Origin: Clostridia bacterium
GTDB taxonomy: Bacteria; Bacillota; Clostridia; Oscillospirales; Acutalibacteraceae
Direction: 5' to 3'
DNA: 64,000 bases
Assembly (NCBI GenBank): GCA_017434855.1
Contig: JAFRUA010000030.1
Coordinates: 1-64,000, forward strand
The position numbers were made by a program, and so were the translations under genes. The notes under the pieces are model-generated. The model worked only from the letters and a program-made list of their open reading frames with translations. It did not search any database and had not been told where the DNA came from. Below, piece by piece: positions 1 to 8,054 of the stretch (position 1 is its first letter; each line of letters begins with the position of its first letter).

Positions 1-44
1 AACAATGTTTGCTTACCGCCGCCGCACAAAATATGAAGAAAATC

Positions 45-78
45 GCCATGTGCTGTGGGTAAAACACATGGCTTTTTT
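45..78 (+). terminator. Rho-independent terminator of a gene left of the window
   Basis: GCCATGTG at 45-52 pairs exactly with CACATGGC at 65-72 and is followed directly by six T. This is a classic plus-strand intrinsic terminator. The gene it serves must end left of the window, because no plus-strand gene starts before it here. Confidence 0.75.
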
Positions 79-90
79 CTTGCCCTGAGC

Positions 91-127
91 AAAAAACAAC
101 CCTATGCCTCTTGCAAAACATAGGGTT
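91..127 (-). terminator. Terminator of the secreted hydrolase gene
   Basis: AACCCTATG (98-106) and CATAGGGTT (119-127) form a perfect 9-bp stem. Read on the minus strand, the stem is followed by G and six T (complement of 91-97). It lies about 75 bases past the stop of the minus-strand hydrolase gene and probably ends its transcript. Confidence 0.7.
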
Positions 128-140
128 TGTCAGCAGTCTG

Positions 141-167
141 CCCCCGTCATAAGACGAGGGTTTTTTT
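141..167 (+). terminator. Possible plus-strand terminator hairpin
   Basis: An imperfect stem, CCCCCGTC (141-148) with GACGAGGG (153-160), is followed by seven T. It has one mismatch. It could back up the terminator at 45-78 or lie in the 3' end of the minus-strand hydrolase transcript. Confidence 0.35.
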
Positions 168-201
168 ATTGCATTTTTTATTCTTCTGCTTGTGCGTCGG
201 C

Positions 202-1815
202 TCACCCGCGGTTGAACAGCGAAACGATCGCGGCCTTCAGAATCATGAAGATCCGCTTGATGATATTCAAAAAGGCGATAAAGCTGTTTTTTGACTTGGG
301 CGTGAAATCCATGTCGGTGGGGTTGACCGCGGCCAGCGGTGCCAGGTGCGTGTCTGCATCCACAAAGCAGGTGAAGCGCGGATAACCCTCCAGCGTGTCG
401 CAGGTGCAGCCGGGATGGCGCATGATCGCGGTGGTCAGGTCCTTAATACACTGGGGATAGTCGTGCGGAATGTTTTTGATGTACCACGTGGTTTCCGGCA
501 GCAGGCCGGTGGAGGCGTCGATCTGCCCGTCGGCAGAGATATAATCGCCATAGCCCGCCGCCGTCCGCACGGCAATGCAGGCGTCCGGAAGCGTTTCGCC
601 GATGTTGGCGGCGGTGGCGCCGAAGGACGCCCGGCCCACGGGCACCCGGTGGTCAGAGGTCTGCAGGCATTCTTCGCCGCCCATGGGGCTTGCCGCGTGG
701 CCGTATTCGACGATGGCGGACACATGCACGCCGGCACTTTGCATTTCGGCAAGAATCTCCGGAATGTGTACCTGCACGTTGTAATGGTAGTCGTCCAGTT
801 TTGCAAGCAGGTTGGCAAAGGTCACGTTGTCGCCGGGTTGGTTGAAGACATAAGCCTTGTAGTCCTCCCACTTTTCGTTGACCATAGTGGCATAGACGCC
901 GCAGCGGCCGTAGTATTCTCGCATGATGCGGGCGATGAACTTGTCTTTGATCTTGGCGTATACGTCGCGAACAAGATCGAGCGTGATCTTTGAGATGACT
1001 TTGCTTTGATAAGCAAGCTCCAGCGTGTCAAACATCAGGCCCAAAACTTCGCCGCCCAGAACGCCGGACAGGCTGCTTGCCAACGCGTTGCCCGAGTCGG
1101 TCGTATAGTATCTGTAGACCCCTTCCATCGTGAGGTCCACAGTACCGGTGAGCATCGCTTGGTCGCCGGGGTTGCCCATCTGCGACCCCAGCGCAAAGAT
1201 GACGGACTGGATATCGGCATAGTTGTTAGGTGCGCCGTACCTGTAAAGATAGGCCAGCAGGATGGAATTGCCCACGCATCTGCCGTTCAAAATCACCTTA
1301 TCCTGCCCGGTGACGTCCTTCACCAGCCGCACATAGGCGGCAAGATCGTCCGCCGCGTCAAACGGAGGCTTGCGAAAGTCTGGATAAAAATCATACGCCT
1401 CGGTGTATTCATAATTGTCTGAGAAAAACACATGGGTGTTCAGCCAGCCGAACTCCGGATAACTTTGCGGGGGCGGCGTACCGTTTTCATCCGGCTTAAA
1501 ATTGTCATACGCCGGCTTGAGCGCGTTGAACGCCTTTTCGCACCATTCGTCCCAGTTGCCGGTGACAAGGGCCTTGGCTGCCGAGGGCAGCGCCGCCTTG
1601 GCGATCTTCTTCACATATTCGTCGTCATCATACAGGGTATAGGCCGTTCCGTCCTCACGCGGGCAGATCAGTGTGGATTCGCCGTGTACGGTGATGACCG
1701 GCACATTGACGGCCTTGCCGGATTCGGCGAACGCAATCGCGCCGCACCAGAGTGAAGAACAAAGCAGGAGCATCACAAGCACAAATGAAATCATTTTTCT
1801 TAAGTGTTTTTTCAT
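202..1815 (-). CDS. Secreted alpha/beta-hydrolase-like protein with Cys in the nucleophile elbow
   Basis: The product is 537 residues and is probably exported. The N-terminus is basic (MKKHLRK), followed by a hydrophobic stretch and an Ala-x-Ala-like cleavage region near residue 30. The ATG at 1815 is chosen over an in-frame GTG at 1824 because AGAGGTGG sits at proper spacing before it. Features of the alpha/beta-hydrolase fold are an early VPVITVHGES strand and turn, and LNGRCVGNS near residue 180, where the usual G-x-S-x-G serine is Cys. The last 25 or so residues (ending LFNRG) form a basic, hydrophobic amphipathic helix like the tails of other secreted proteins in this window. The substrate is unknown; lipase or esterase is the nearest guess. 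It is transcribed away from the origin and has its own terminator. Confidence 0.7.
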   Translation of the reverse strand: MKKHLRKMISFVLVMLLLCSSLWCGAIAFAESGKAVNVPVITVHGESTLICPREDGTAYTLYDDDEYVKKIAKAALPSAAKALVTGNWDEWCEKAFNALKPAYDNFKPDENGTPPPQSYPEFGWLNTHVFFSDNYEYTEAYDFYPDFRKPPFDAADDLAAYVRLVKDVTGQDKVILNGRCVGNSILLAYLYRYGAPNNYADIQSVIFALGSQMGNPGDQAMLTGTVDLTMEGVYRYYTTDSGNALASSLSGVLGGEVLGLMFDTLELAYQSKVISKITLDLVRDVYAKIKDKFIARIMREYYGRCGVYATMVNEKWEDYKAYVFNQPGDNVTFANLLAKLDDYHYNVQVHIPEILAEMQSAGVHVSAIVEYGHAASPMGGEECLQTSDHRVPVGRASFGATAANIGETLPDACIAVRTAAGYGDYISADGQIDASTGLLPETTWYIKNIPHDYPQCIKDLTTAIMRHPGCTCDTLEGYPRFTCFVDADTHLAPLAAVNPTDMDFTPKSKNSFIAFLNIIKRIFMILKAAIVSLFNRG

Positions 1816-1884
1816 GGGACCCACCTCTTGGATTTATGATAATACATCTATTCTACACATATCGCTCTGAAAAAGCAAGTATGA

Positions 1885-1912
1885 AAAGAAAAAACGCCCC
1901 CACCGGAGCGTT
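1885..1912 (-). terminator. Terminator of the small-peptide operon
   Basis: On the minus strand AACGCTCC pairs with GGGGCGTT (one G-U pair) across a 4-base loop and is followed by a T-rich run (complement of 1885-1894). It lies 12 bases past the 55-residue peptide gene and separates that operon from the hydrolase gene. Confidence 0.75.
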
Positions 1913-1923
1913 TTATCTTGATT

Positions 1924-2091
1924 TTATTCGGCCGTCTCTTCTTCGTCGAAGGTATACGCCTTGCCGGTTTTAAAGCCGTTGATAAAGTTGCCCACAAGCG
2001 TGATGAAGCTCTTGATCAGCTCGGAGATCTTGACGGTCAGATATTCGGCGTCCTGGAACGTAAATTCGGTAATCGGCTTTTTGAATTTCAT
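1924..2091 (-). CDS. Small 55-residue amphipathic peptide, unknown function
   Basis: The frame begins with ATG at 2091, preceded by AAGGAG eight bases upstream, and ends with TAA. The product starts MKFKKPITEF, has a central amphipathic stretch (LTVKISELIKSFITLVGNF) and an acidic end (DEEETAE). It is the second gene of a two-gene unit: the upstream peptide gene ends 16 bases before it, and a terminator follows. I recognise no family. There is no signal peptide and no double-glycine leader. The strong ribosome site, promoter and terminator argue that it is real. Confidence 0.65.
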   Translation of the reverse strand: MKFKKPITEFTFQDAEYLTVKISELIKSFITLVGNFINGFKTGKAYTFDEEETAE

Positions 2092-2107
2092 AATTGCAGC
2101 TCCTTCC

Positions 2108-2257
2108 TTAGAATTTCAGATTGGGATCTTCCTCTGCCGGGAACGGATCTTCAACATAGTACGTGGCGAAGCTGTAGAACTGTCTGCACCACTGGATGAA
2201 GCCCATGATAAAGTCGGCAATGTAGGAAATAATGCTGTTGGTTTTTTCTGTTTGCAT
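2108..2257 (-). CDS. Small 49-residue amphipathic peptide, unknown function
   Basis: The ATG at 2257 follows a near-perfect AGGAGGTGTGATTT ribosome site. The product starts MQTEKTNSII, has an aromatic amphipathic middle (ADFIMGFIQWCRQFYSF) with one Cys, and an acidic, Pro-containing end (DPFPAEEDPNLKF). It is the first gene of a two-gene unit with the 55-residue peptide, driven by a SigA-like promoter at 2300-2327. The two peptides share a hydrophobic helix plus acidic tail plan but no clear sequence identity. A membrane-active or membrane-binding role is possible but not shown. Confidence 0.65.
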   Translation of the reverse strand: MQTEKTNSIISYIADFIMGFIQWCRQFYSFATYYVEDPFPAEEDPNLKF

Positions 2258-2299
2258 AAATCACACCTCCTGAAAGAATATGGACATTCGCCTAATATG

Positions 2300-2327
2300 A
2301 TTCTAACATATTTTTTAAAAAAATCAA
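2300..2327 (-). promoter_or_regulatory. SigA-like promoter of the small-peptide operon
   Basis: On the minus strand: TTGATT (2322-2327), 16-base spacer, TAGAAT (2300-2305), in very AT-rich DNA. The expected start is about 35 bases before the 49-residue peptide gene. Confidence 0.65.
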
Positions 2328-2461
2328 GTACCTTTTCATAAAAAGTTTTAAAAAAATTCATCAAATGTCGTCGGATTTACTGAAAATCGCATAATCGCGG
2401 CGGCGTCAACTCTTTTGGGTTAGCTTTCGGCGGCAAAATGATCCGGCGCCGCACAACCGGT

Positions 2462-3859
2462 TCAGCCGGTTTCTCCGCCCTGTGCGCCGTGCTTTTCCGC
2501 AAGCGCGGCCTTCTCGTCCTCCCACGTTTTGCCGTGCAGCGGATAGAACTTCATGCCGATGGCAGAAATTGACAGCAGCAGCGCCGGGATCGCCATCCAC
2601 GCCACCAGCACGCCGTGCTTTGCAAGCGTGCTCTGCATGCCGGCGGTCAGCGCGGTGTCATAACCGAACCATTTTGCAATCATCAGGAACGCCGCGTTTG
2701 CAAGGCTGATTGCAGGCTTTGTAATCAGTGAATTGACGCCGGCATAGATGCCCTCGCGGCGCGCGCCCGTTTTGAGCTCGTCATAGTCGATTACGTCGCC
2801 GTTCATGATCGGCACCAGATACATGCCCCCGGCAAAGCCGCAGCCCGCCAGTACAAAGACGACCAGCGCCACCGGTGTGAACTGGCCGCAGATGCACATT
2901 GCCGCCGCGCCCGCGGCAAACGCAATGCACATGACCGTCACGCATTTGCGCACGCCCCAGGGCCGCAGCATCCGGATCCACAGCAGAATGCCGCCCACCG
3001 CGCCGAGACCGAGCGCACCGTAGGCAAACGGCATCGGCGTGTCAAATTCGTCAAAGTAATAGATCACACCCTGCATCAGGATCGTCTGAATGAAAATCAC
3101 CGTGAAAGAGAGAATCTCAAACACCACGAACGAACGGTTCTTGAAGCAGGTGATGACCGACCGGAAAATATTCATCTCCTCGGTCGATTCGTTCTGTACC
3201 TTTTCCTGATAGAAAAATGTGGACGTAAAAATCACAACGAACGCCAGAACGCCGATCGCGGTCATGATGAGCTGGAACCGCGTCGGATCAGAACCGACCT
3301 CCGGCTTGATCAGCGGAAAAACCACCAGCGGCACGGCAAGCGTGATCACGCTGAACGCGATCTTCCAGATAAAGATGCCGCTGCGCGCCTTGTTTGTCAC
3401 GGCCATGGTATACGGCATGACATACAGCGACGTTGCGATCGCGGTATAGAAGGTGTCAAACAAAAACAGCGTGACCAGCATTTGCACAAACATCACGCCC
3501 TGACTGCCGCCGAACGGCCAGCGGAACCAGGTGGCAATGAAAATCAGCGCATAAAACAGGGATCCGTAGCGGATATAGGGAATGCGGCGGCCGAGCTTTG
3601 ATTTGGTACGGTCGGAAATGTAGCCGAACAGCGGGTCGTTGACCGCGTTCCAGACCCCGAAAATGATCCAGACAATGCTGGCCAGCCGCTCATCCAGACC
3701 CATGAACTTCGTAAAGAAATAGGTCATTCCGCCGCCGGTCAGCAGCGCGTTGAGTGTTCCGCACATGCAGTCGGCAAAGCTGAGCCAGAATTTTCCGGCA
3801 ACGGGGACTTTTTCTTCCGCCGGCGCGGCAGTTTGATTTTGATCGGTCATTTTCATCAT
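2462..3859 (-). CDS. GPH-family (MelB-like) sugar:cation symporter
   Basis: This is a 465-residue polytopic membrane protein of the glycoside-pentoside-hexuronide family. The family signature is clear: NAVNDPLFGYISDRT near residues 70-85, followed by KLGRRIPYI. About 12 membrane segments can be seen, including a Gly-Ala-rich helix GAVGGILLWI in the second half. The ATG at 3859 is preceded by CGGAGGG. Family knowledge predicts uptake of a glycoside or sugar with Na+ or H+. The substrate cannot be read from sequence. The beta-galactosidase at 27.7 kb is a possible partner but lies far away. No sugar-metabolism gene adjoins it. Stretch 2365-2461 downstream shows no clear terminator. Confidence 0.88.
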   Translation of the reverse strand: MMKMTDQNQTAAPAEEKVPVAGKFWLSFADCMCGTLNALLTGGGMTYFFTKFMGLDERLASIVWIIFGVWNAVNDPLFGYISDRTKSKLGRRIPYIRYGSLFYALIFIATWFRWPFGGSQGVMFVQMLVTLFLFDTFYTAIATSLYVMPYTMAVTNKARSGIFIWKIAFSVITLAVPLVVFPLIKPEVGSDPTRFQLIMTAIGVLAFVVIFTSTFFYQEKVQNESTEEMNIFRSVITCFKNRSFVVFEILSFTVIFIQTILMQGVIYYFDEFDTPMPFAYGALGLGAVGGILLWIRMLRPWGVRKCVTVMCIAFAAGAAAMCICGQFTPVALVVFVLAGCGFAGGMYLVPIMNGDVIDYDELKTGARREGIYAGVNSLITKPAISLANAAFLMIAKWFGYDTALTAGMQSTLAKHGVLVAWMAIPALLLSISAIGMKFYPLHGKTWEDEKAALAEKHGAQGGETG

Positions 3860-3901
3860 CGTATTCCCTCCGGTAAAAAAGTTTTGATAAAGAAACAGAG
3901 A

Positions 3902-3936
3902 AACGCCGAACGCCCTTTTCAGAGCCTTTCGGCATT
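3902..3936 (-). terminator. Hairpin between tRNA-Arg and the symporter gene
   Basis: AACGCCGAA (3902-3910) pairs with TTCGGCATT (3928-3936), nine pairs including one G-U. On the minus strand it follows the tRNA and precedes the symporter ribosome site, with a broken T-rich tail. It could be the tRNA terminator or a leader structure of the symporter mRNA. Confidence 0.4.
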
Positions 3937-3982
3937 CAAATCATTTGTCTGACATCTAAATTCTGAAATCTAATATCCAATC

Positions 3983-4057
3983 TGGCACCCCCTGCGGGAA
4001 TCGAACCCACATCTAACCCTTAGGAGGGGTTTATTCTATCCATTAAACTAAGGAGGC
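3983..4057 (-). tRNA. tRNA-Arg (anticodon CCT)
   Basis: The minus strand folds as a full cloverleaf. The 7-bp acceptor pairs GCCTCCT with AGGGGGT (two G-U pairs). The D-arm contains AGTTTAATGGATAGAA. The anticodon stem AACCC/GGGTT encloses the loop CTCCTAA, giving anticodon CCT. The T-arm is GTGGGTTCGATTCCCGC. The 3' CCA is encoded (complement of 3983-3985). It reads AGG codons. Confidence 0.95.
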
Positions 4058-4110
4058 AGATTTGTTTGTTGTCTGATTCTATCACGATTTGGCGTGGATG
4101 TCAACCGTAT

Positions 4111-4755
4111 TTATGCATCTGCTTTCTCTGATTTTGCGCGTTTGCAATACGGCGCCATGCAGCAGCGCGCACACTGCGGGCGGCGGGCGATGCAGACCGC
4201 GCGGCCGTGCAGCACGGCCCGGTGGCAAAAATCATTGCTTTCCATCGGATCAAGGAGCTTTTTCAGCTGCAGTTCGACCTTGTACGGGTCCTTGGTATCG
4301 ACCAGACCCAGCAGGTTTGTGATCCGGATCAGGTGCGTGTCTGCAACAACGGCGGGCTTGTGATAGATATCGCCGACGATGAGGTTCGCTGTTTTGCGGC
4401 CGACGCCGGGCAGCGTGATCAGCGCTTCGATTGTGTCGGGCACCGTGCCGCCGAAATCCGTTTTGATCTTTTGCGCCATACCGATAATGTCGCGCGCTTT
4501 GGTCCGGAAAAAGCCGCAGGAATGGATCAGTCGTTCAATGTCGGCCACGTCGGCGTCACAGAATGCGTCCAGCGTCGGATACGCTGCAAACAGCGCCGGC
4601 GTCACCAGATTCACGCGCGCGTCAGTGCATTGTGCCGACAGCCGCGTCGCGATCAGCAGCTGCAGCGGATCCTCTGCTTCCAGCGAACAAATCGCGTCCG
4701 GATATTCTTTTTTTAAGGCCGTTGTGCACAGCGCAGCGCGCTCTTTTTTTGTCAT
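4111..4755 (-). CDS. nth: Endonuclease III (base-excision repair DNA glycosylase/AP lyase)
   Basis: The 214-residue product, a normal length, removes oxidised pyrimidines and cuts at the abasic site. The helix-hairpin-helix motif LPGVGRKTANLI carries the catalytic Lys121. The catalytic Asp is Asp139 in ADTHLIRI. The C-terminal [4Fe-4S] motif Cys-x6-Cys-x2-Cys-x5-Cys is intact (Cys188, 195, 198, 204). The ATG at 4755 follows AAAGGA. It is the first gene left of the origin and is transcribed away from it, divergent from dnaA. Confidence 0.96.
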   Translation of the reverse strand: MTKKERAALCTTALKKEYPDAICSLEAEDPLQLLIATRLSAQCTDARVNLVTPALFAAYPTLDAFCDADVADIERLIHSCGFFRTKARDIIGMAQKIKTDFGGTVPDTIEALITLPGVGRKTANLIVGDIYHKPAVVADTHLIRITNLLGLVDTKDPYKVELQLKKLLDPMESNDFCHRAVLHGRAVCIARRPQCARCCMAPYCKRAKSEKADA

Positions 4756-4939
4756 ATCGATCGTTCCTTTTCTTTATGAATATGAAGCCTTTCTTTGTAT
4801 TTCGAAATTTTTTGAAAACGAAAGCATTTTTCCTTAAATTTTCTTTTTTTTGCCGCACGCATTCCAATACACGACCCAAGGTCAAATGGATTTTAGGGGC
4901 AAAATTGCGAAAGAAAAATCAATGTTTCTTAAAAAATAC

Positions 4940-4969
4940 TTGACATCCGAATTCTGAATATGCTATAAT
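4940..4969 (+). promoter_or_regulatory. dnaA promoter
   Basis: TTGACA (4940-4945), 18-base spacer, TATAAT (4964-4969), with TGC just before the -10 box (extended -10). It sits about 140 bases before the dnaA start. The leader (about 4975-5100) is strikingly T-rich on the plus strand. Apart from this promoter and the nth ribosome site, the 4756-5112 gap shows no gene and no TTWTNCACA box. Confidence 0.85.
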
Positions 4970-5112
4970 TTAATGTCGATATTATTATCGTTTTTGTTTC
5001 ATTTTCTTTACGTTTTGAATCATTATAATCCTTATTTAATTTTTTTTCAATCCCTTTTTTCTTTTTCTCATTTCGATTGTTTTGATTATATTTTTTGAAA
5101 GGGAGGGTCGTT

Positions 5113-6444
5113 ATGGATTCTTTTAACGAAATTTGGGAAACGATTCGGGAAATCCTTCGCTCAAAAGTCACCGAGGTTGCTTACAACGTCTGGCTGAGCC
5201 CGCTGGAATTTGTCGATTTTCAAAACGATGTGATCACACTTTCCATCAGCGATTTCAAGCGCAAGATCATTCAGGATAAGTTTTCTTCTTTGATCGAGGA
5301 AGCCTGTGAAGCCGCCTTCGGTTTTCCGGTCACGGTGCAGTATGAGGTGCCGAACGAAGCAAAAAACGAGGATGCGCGCGTGTTTCCGGCCGGCACCGCT
5401 GCCGACAAAAAGACCACGGTTTCACTTTCAGAGGATTACAACTATACCTTTGACAATTTTATCATCGGGCCGTCCAACCGCTTTGCACATGCCGCGGCGC
5501 TGAATGTCGCCAACAATCCCGGCAAAGCCTACAATCCCCTGTTTATCTACGGGCATTCCGGTCTAGGCAAAACGCATCTGCTGTCTGCCATCATGAATGA
5601 GGTGAAAGAAAAACGGCCGGATGAAGTGATCCTTTATACCAGCGGCGAGCATTTCACCAACGAGCTGATCCACTACATCCAAAAGCACAACACCGCCGCA
5701 TTTCATGACAAATATCGCGGCTGCGACGTTTTGCTGGTGGACGATATCCAGTTCATCGCCAACAAAGAGACCACGCAGGAAGAATTCTTCCACACGTTTG
5801 AGGCATTGAAAAACGCCGGCAAACAGATCGTTTTGACGTCTGACCGGCCCCCGCGTGAAATGGTCACGCTGGAAGAACGGCTGCGCACCCGCTTTGAGGG
5901 CGGCCTGATCGCAGATATCCAACCGCCGACGCTTGAAACCAGAATGGCCATTGTCAAAAAGAAAGCCGACGAGCTATCGGTCGATCTCAGTGACGAAGTG
6001 GTTTCGTTCATTGCGGAAAATATCAAAAAGAATATCCGTCAACTGGAAGGGACCGTCAAAAAAATCAAAGCCTATCAGGAGGTTGAGGGTTCGCGCCCGA
6101 ACGTCGCCATCGCCAAAAAGGCAATCAGCGATATCGTCAACGACAATCCCCCCACCCCTGTTACGGTTGAAAACATCATCAACGAAGTGGCCCGCACGTT
6201 TGACGTCAGCGCCGCCGATATCCGCTCAGACAAACGCAATGCTAACATCAGCCAGGCCCGCCAGATCGCCATTTATATCGTGCACGAGGTCACACCGCTT
6301 TCTCTGAAAGCCATCGGCGCCGAGTTTGGCAACAAGCATTATTCCACCGTGATTTATGCGCTCAACGAGATCAACGCAAAGCTGGACGTCAATATGCAGC
6401 TGAAGGCCATGGTGGACGATATCATCAAAAATGTGAACGAATAA
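5113..6444 (+). CDS. dnaA: Chromosomal replication initiator DnaA
   Basis: The product is 443 residues. Domain I starts MDSFNEIWETI. The AAA+ domain has Walker A GHSGLGKTHLL and Walker B LLVDDIQF. The C-terminal DNA-binding domain carries the DnaA signature around GNKHYSTVIYA. The ATG at 5113 is chosen because AAGGGAGGG precedes it; an in-frame TTG 18 bases earlier lies within that ribosome site. DnaA-ATP binds DnaA boxes and opens oriC. dnaN follows after a 229-base spacer that holds the likely boxes. Confidence 0.98.
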   Translation: MDSFNEIWETIREILRSKVTEVAYNVWLSPLEFVDFQNDVITLSISDFKRKIIQDKFSSLIEEACEAAFGFPVTVQYEVPNEAKNEDARVFPAGTAADKKTTVSLSEDYNYTFDNFIIGPSNRFAHAAALNVANNPGKAYNPLFIYGHSGLGKTHLLSAIMNEVKEKRPDEVILYTSGEHFTNELIHYIQKHNTAAFHDKYRGCDVLLVDDIQFIANKETTQEEFFHTFEALKNAGKQIVLTSDRPPREMVTLEERLRTRFEGGLIADIQPPTLETRMAIVKKKADELSVDLSDEVVSFIAENIKKNIRQLEGTVKKIKAYQEVEGSRPNVAIAKKAISDIVNDNPPTPVTVENIINEVARTFDVSAADIRSDKRNANISQARQIAIYIVHEVTPLSLKAIGAEFGNKHYSTVIYALNEINAKLDVNMQLKAMVDDIIKNVNE

Positions 6445-6673
6445 TTTTCCACTGTTTTTTTCACATTCCACGTTTTCTTTTTCACAGTTTCAACTCTCCA
6501 AAAAATCGCGTATGCAAAACCGTGTTTTTTTCACATTCTTTTTTGCTGCGCATTTTCCAATGAAATCAAGGGAAAATCTTCCTTTTCCATGATTTCACGT
6601 TTTCTACTGCGACTACTAAAGAATCTTTTTACTTTCTTACCAAATCCACTGCAAATCGAAGGAGCGACCATTT
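6445..6673 (+). other. Putative oriC spacer between dnaA and dnaN with DnaA-box-like repeats
   Basis: The spacer is AT-rich and non-coding. TTTTTCACA, which fits the DnaA consensus TTWTNCACA, occurs at 6457-6465, 6478-6486 and 6527-6535; a weaker TTTTCCACT is at 6445-6453. The first two TTTTTCACA copies are 21 bases apart (two helical turns), all in the same orientation. At 6604-6620 CTACTGCGACTACTAAA resembles a DnaA-trio run. Together with the coding-strand flip around dnaA, this supports an origin here. The unwinding site itself is not proven. Confidence 0.7.
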
Positions 6674-7768
6674 ATGAAAATCACCTGTGAAACCGCAACA
6701 TTGTCAAAGGCCTGCATGAATGTGCAGCGGACCGTTTCGGGAAAGTCGACGATCCCCGCAATTGAAGGAATCCTGATCCATGCGCTGGGCGACCATGTGC
6801 GCCTGACAGGATATGACCTGGAGGTCGGGACCGAAACTTATCTGCCCGCAAATGTGGAAGAAAACGGCAGCATTATATTGAATGCAAAGAATCTTTGCGA
6901 TATTCTGCGTATGCTGCCGGAAGAAGAGGTTCTGATCGAAAGCGACGAGCGCAACATCTGCAAGATCAGAAGCGGAGAAACAGAATATTCGGTCATCGGA
7001 ACGTCGGCAGACGAATATCCCGACCTGCCCGTGATCAGCGGCGGGTTTCCCATCGTGATCCAGCAGGGGCTTTTGAAGGATATGATCCGCAAAACAGTGT
7101 TTTCTGTGTCCACAAGCGAGCGCAATCCGGTGCACTGCGGCGTCAAATTTGAAATCAGCGACGGGAAAATCGTGCTTGTGGCTGTGGACGGCGCGCGCCT
7201 TGCCGTGCGGCGGGAAGAGATCGATTACAGCGGCGAAGACGTGTCGTTTGTCGTACCTGCCAAAACGCTCAACGAGATTGCAAAATTAGGAGAAGACGAC
7301 GAAAAAACCTATTCCATCAATGTCGGAAAACGGCATATCTGTTTTGAGGTTGGCGACTATCGTGTGATCTCCCGCCTGTTGGAAGGCAATTTCATTGATT
7401 ATAAAGCGGCCATCCCACTGTCTGCAACCACAAAGATCGTGGCGCAGACGCGCAGGCTGATCGAATGTGTGGAGCGCACGGCGCTGATCATTACCGATCG
7501 GTCCAGCCCCATCCGCTGCGTCATCGGCGACGGAAGAATCGCGTTTTCTTCTGTAACCTCCATCGGAACCGCGAATGATAAAATGACTGCGGAAATCTAC
7601 GGAAGCGGCGTTGAGATCGGCTTCAACAGCAAATTTATTCTGGACGCGCTCAAGGCCTGCGAGACCGAAGAGGTCCGGCTGGAGCTTAACAGCGCAAATC
7701 AGCCGATTTTGATTTTGCCGACGGAAGGCGACCGCTTTTTGTTCCTGGTGCTGCCGGTCAGAATCTGA
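6674..7768 (+). CDS. dnaN: DNA polymerase III beta sliding clamp
   Basis: The product is 364 residues, standard clamp length, with three repeated clamp folds. It starts MKITCETATLSKA and ends with FLVLPVRI, matching the usual clamp C-terminus around the partner-binding pocket. The ATG is preceded by AAGGAG. It loads onto DNA as a dimer and tethers polymerase III. Position directly after dnaA and the origin spacer is classical for Firmicutes. Confidence 0.97.
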   Translation: MKITCETATLSKACMNVQRTVSGKSTIPAIEGILIHALGDHVRLTGYDLEVGTETYLPANVEENGSIILNAKNLCDILRMLPEEEVLIESDERNICKIRSGETEYSVIGTSADEYPDLPVISGGFPIVIQQGLLKDMIRKTVFSVSTSERNPVHCGVKFEISDGKIVLVAVDGARLAVRREEIDYSGEDVSFVVPAKTLNEIAKLGEDDEKTYSINVGKRHICFEVGDYRVISRLLEGNFIDYKAAIPLSATTKIVAQTRRLIECVERTALIITDRSSPIRCVIGDGRIAFSSVTSIGTANDKMTAEIYGSGVEIGFNSKFILDALKACETEEVRLELNSANQPILILPTEGDRFLFLVLPVRI

Positions 7769-7805
7769 TGATGGCGTCATACGCAGCCGATCGAGGTGAT
7801 ACAAG

Positions 7806-8054
7806 ATGAGGATCAAAGTAAAAATTGCCGAAAAGCCGCGGAAGAAGCTGGAAATTCAAACGCCGTTCATTCGGTTGGATTCCGCACTGAAGCTGTCTTC
7901 TGCCGTATCGACCGGCGGTCAGGCAAAGTTTGTGATTCAGGAAGGTGACGTCAAGGTGAACCGGGAAGTTTGTTTGCAGCGCGGCAAAAAGCTGCGGCCC
8001 GGCGACGTCTTTGAATTTGAAAAAATCGAGTATGAGGTCGTTTCATGTATGTAA
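7806..8054 (+). CDS. yaaA: S4-domain RNA-binding protein YaaA
   Basis: This is an 82-residue, single-domain S4 protein, with the S4 core in IRLDSALKLSSAVSTGGQAK and GDVKVNREVCLQRGKKLRPGD. The family is always found between dnaN and recF in Firmicutes; it has been linked to ribosome assembly. The ATG follows GAGGTG. It overlaps recF by 10 bases, so the two are translationally coupled. Confidence 0.92.
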   Translation: MRIKVKIAEKPRKKLEIQTPFIRLDSALKLSSAVSTGGQAKFVIQEGDVKVNREVCLQRGKKLRPGDVFEFEKIEYEVVSCM

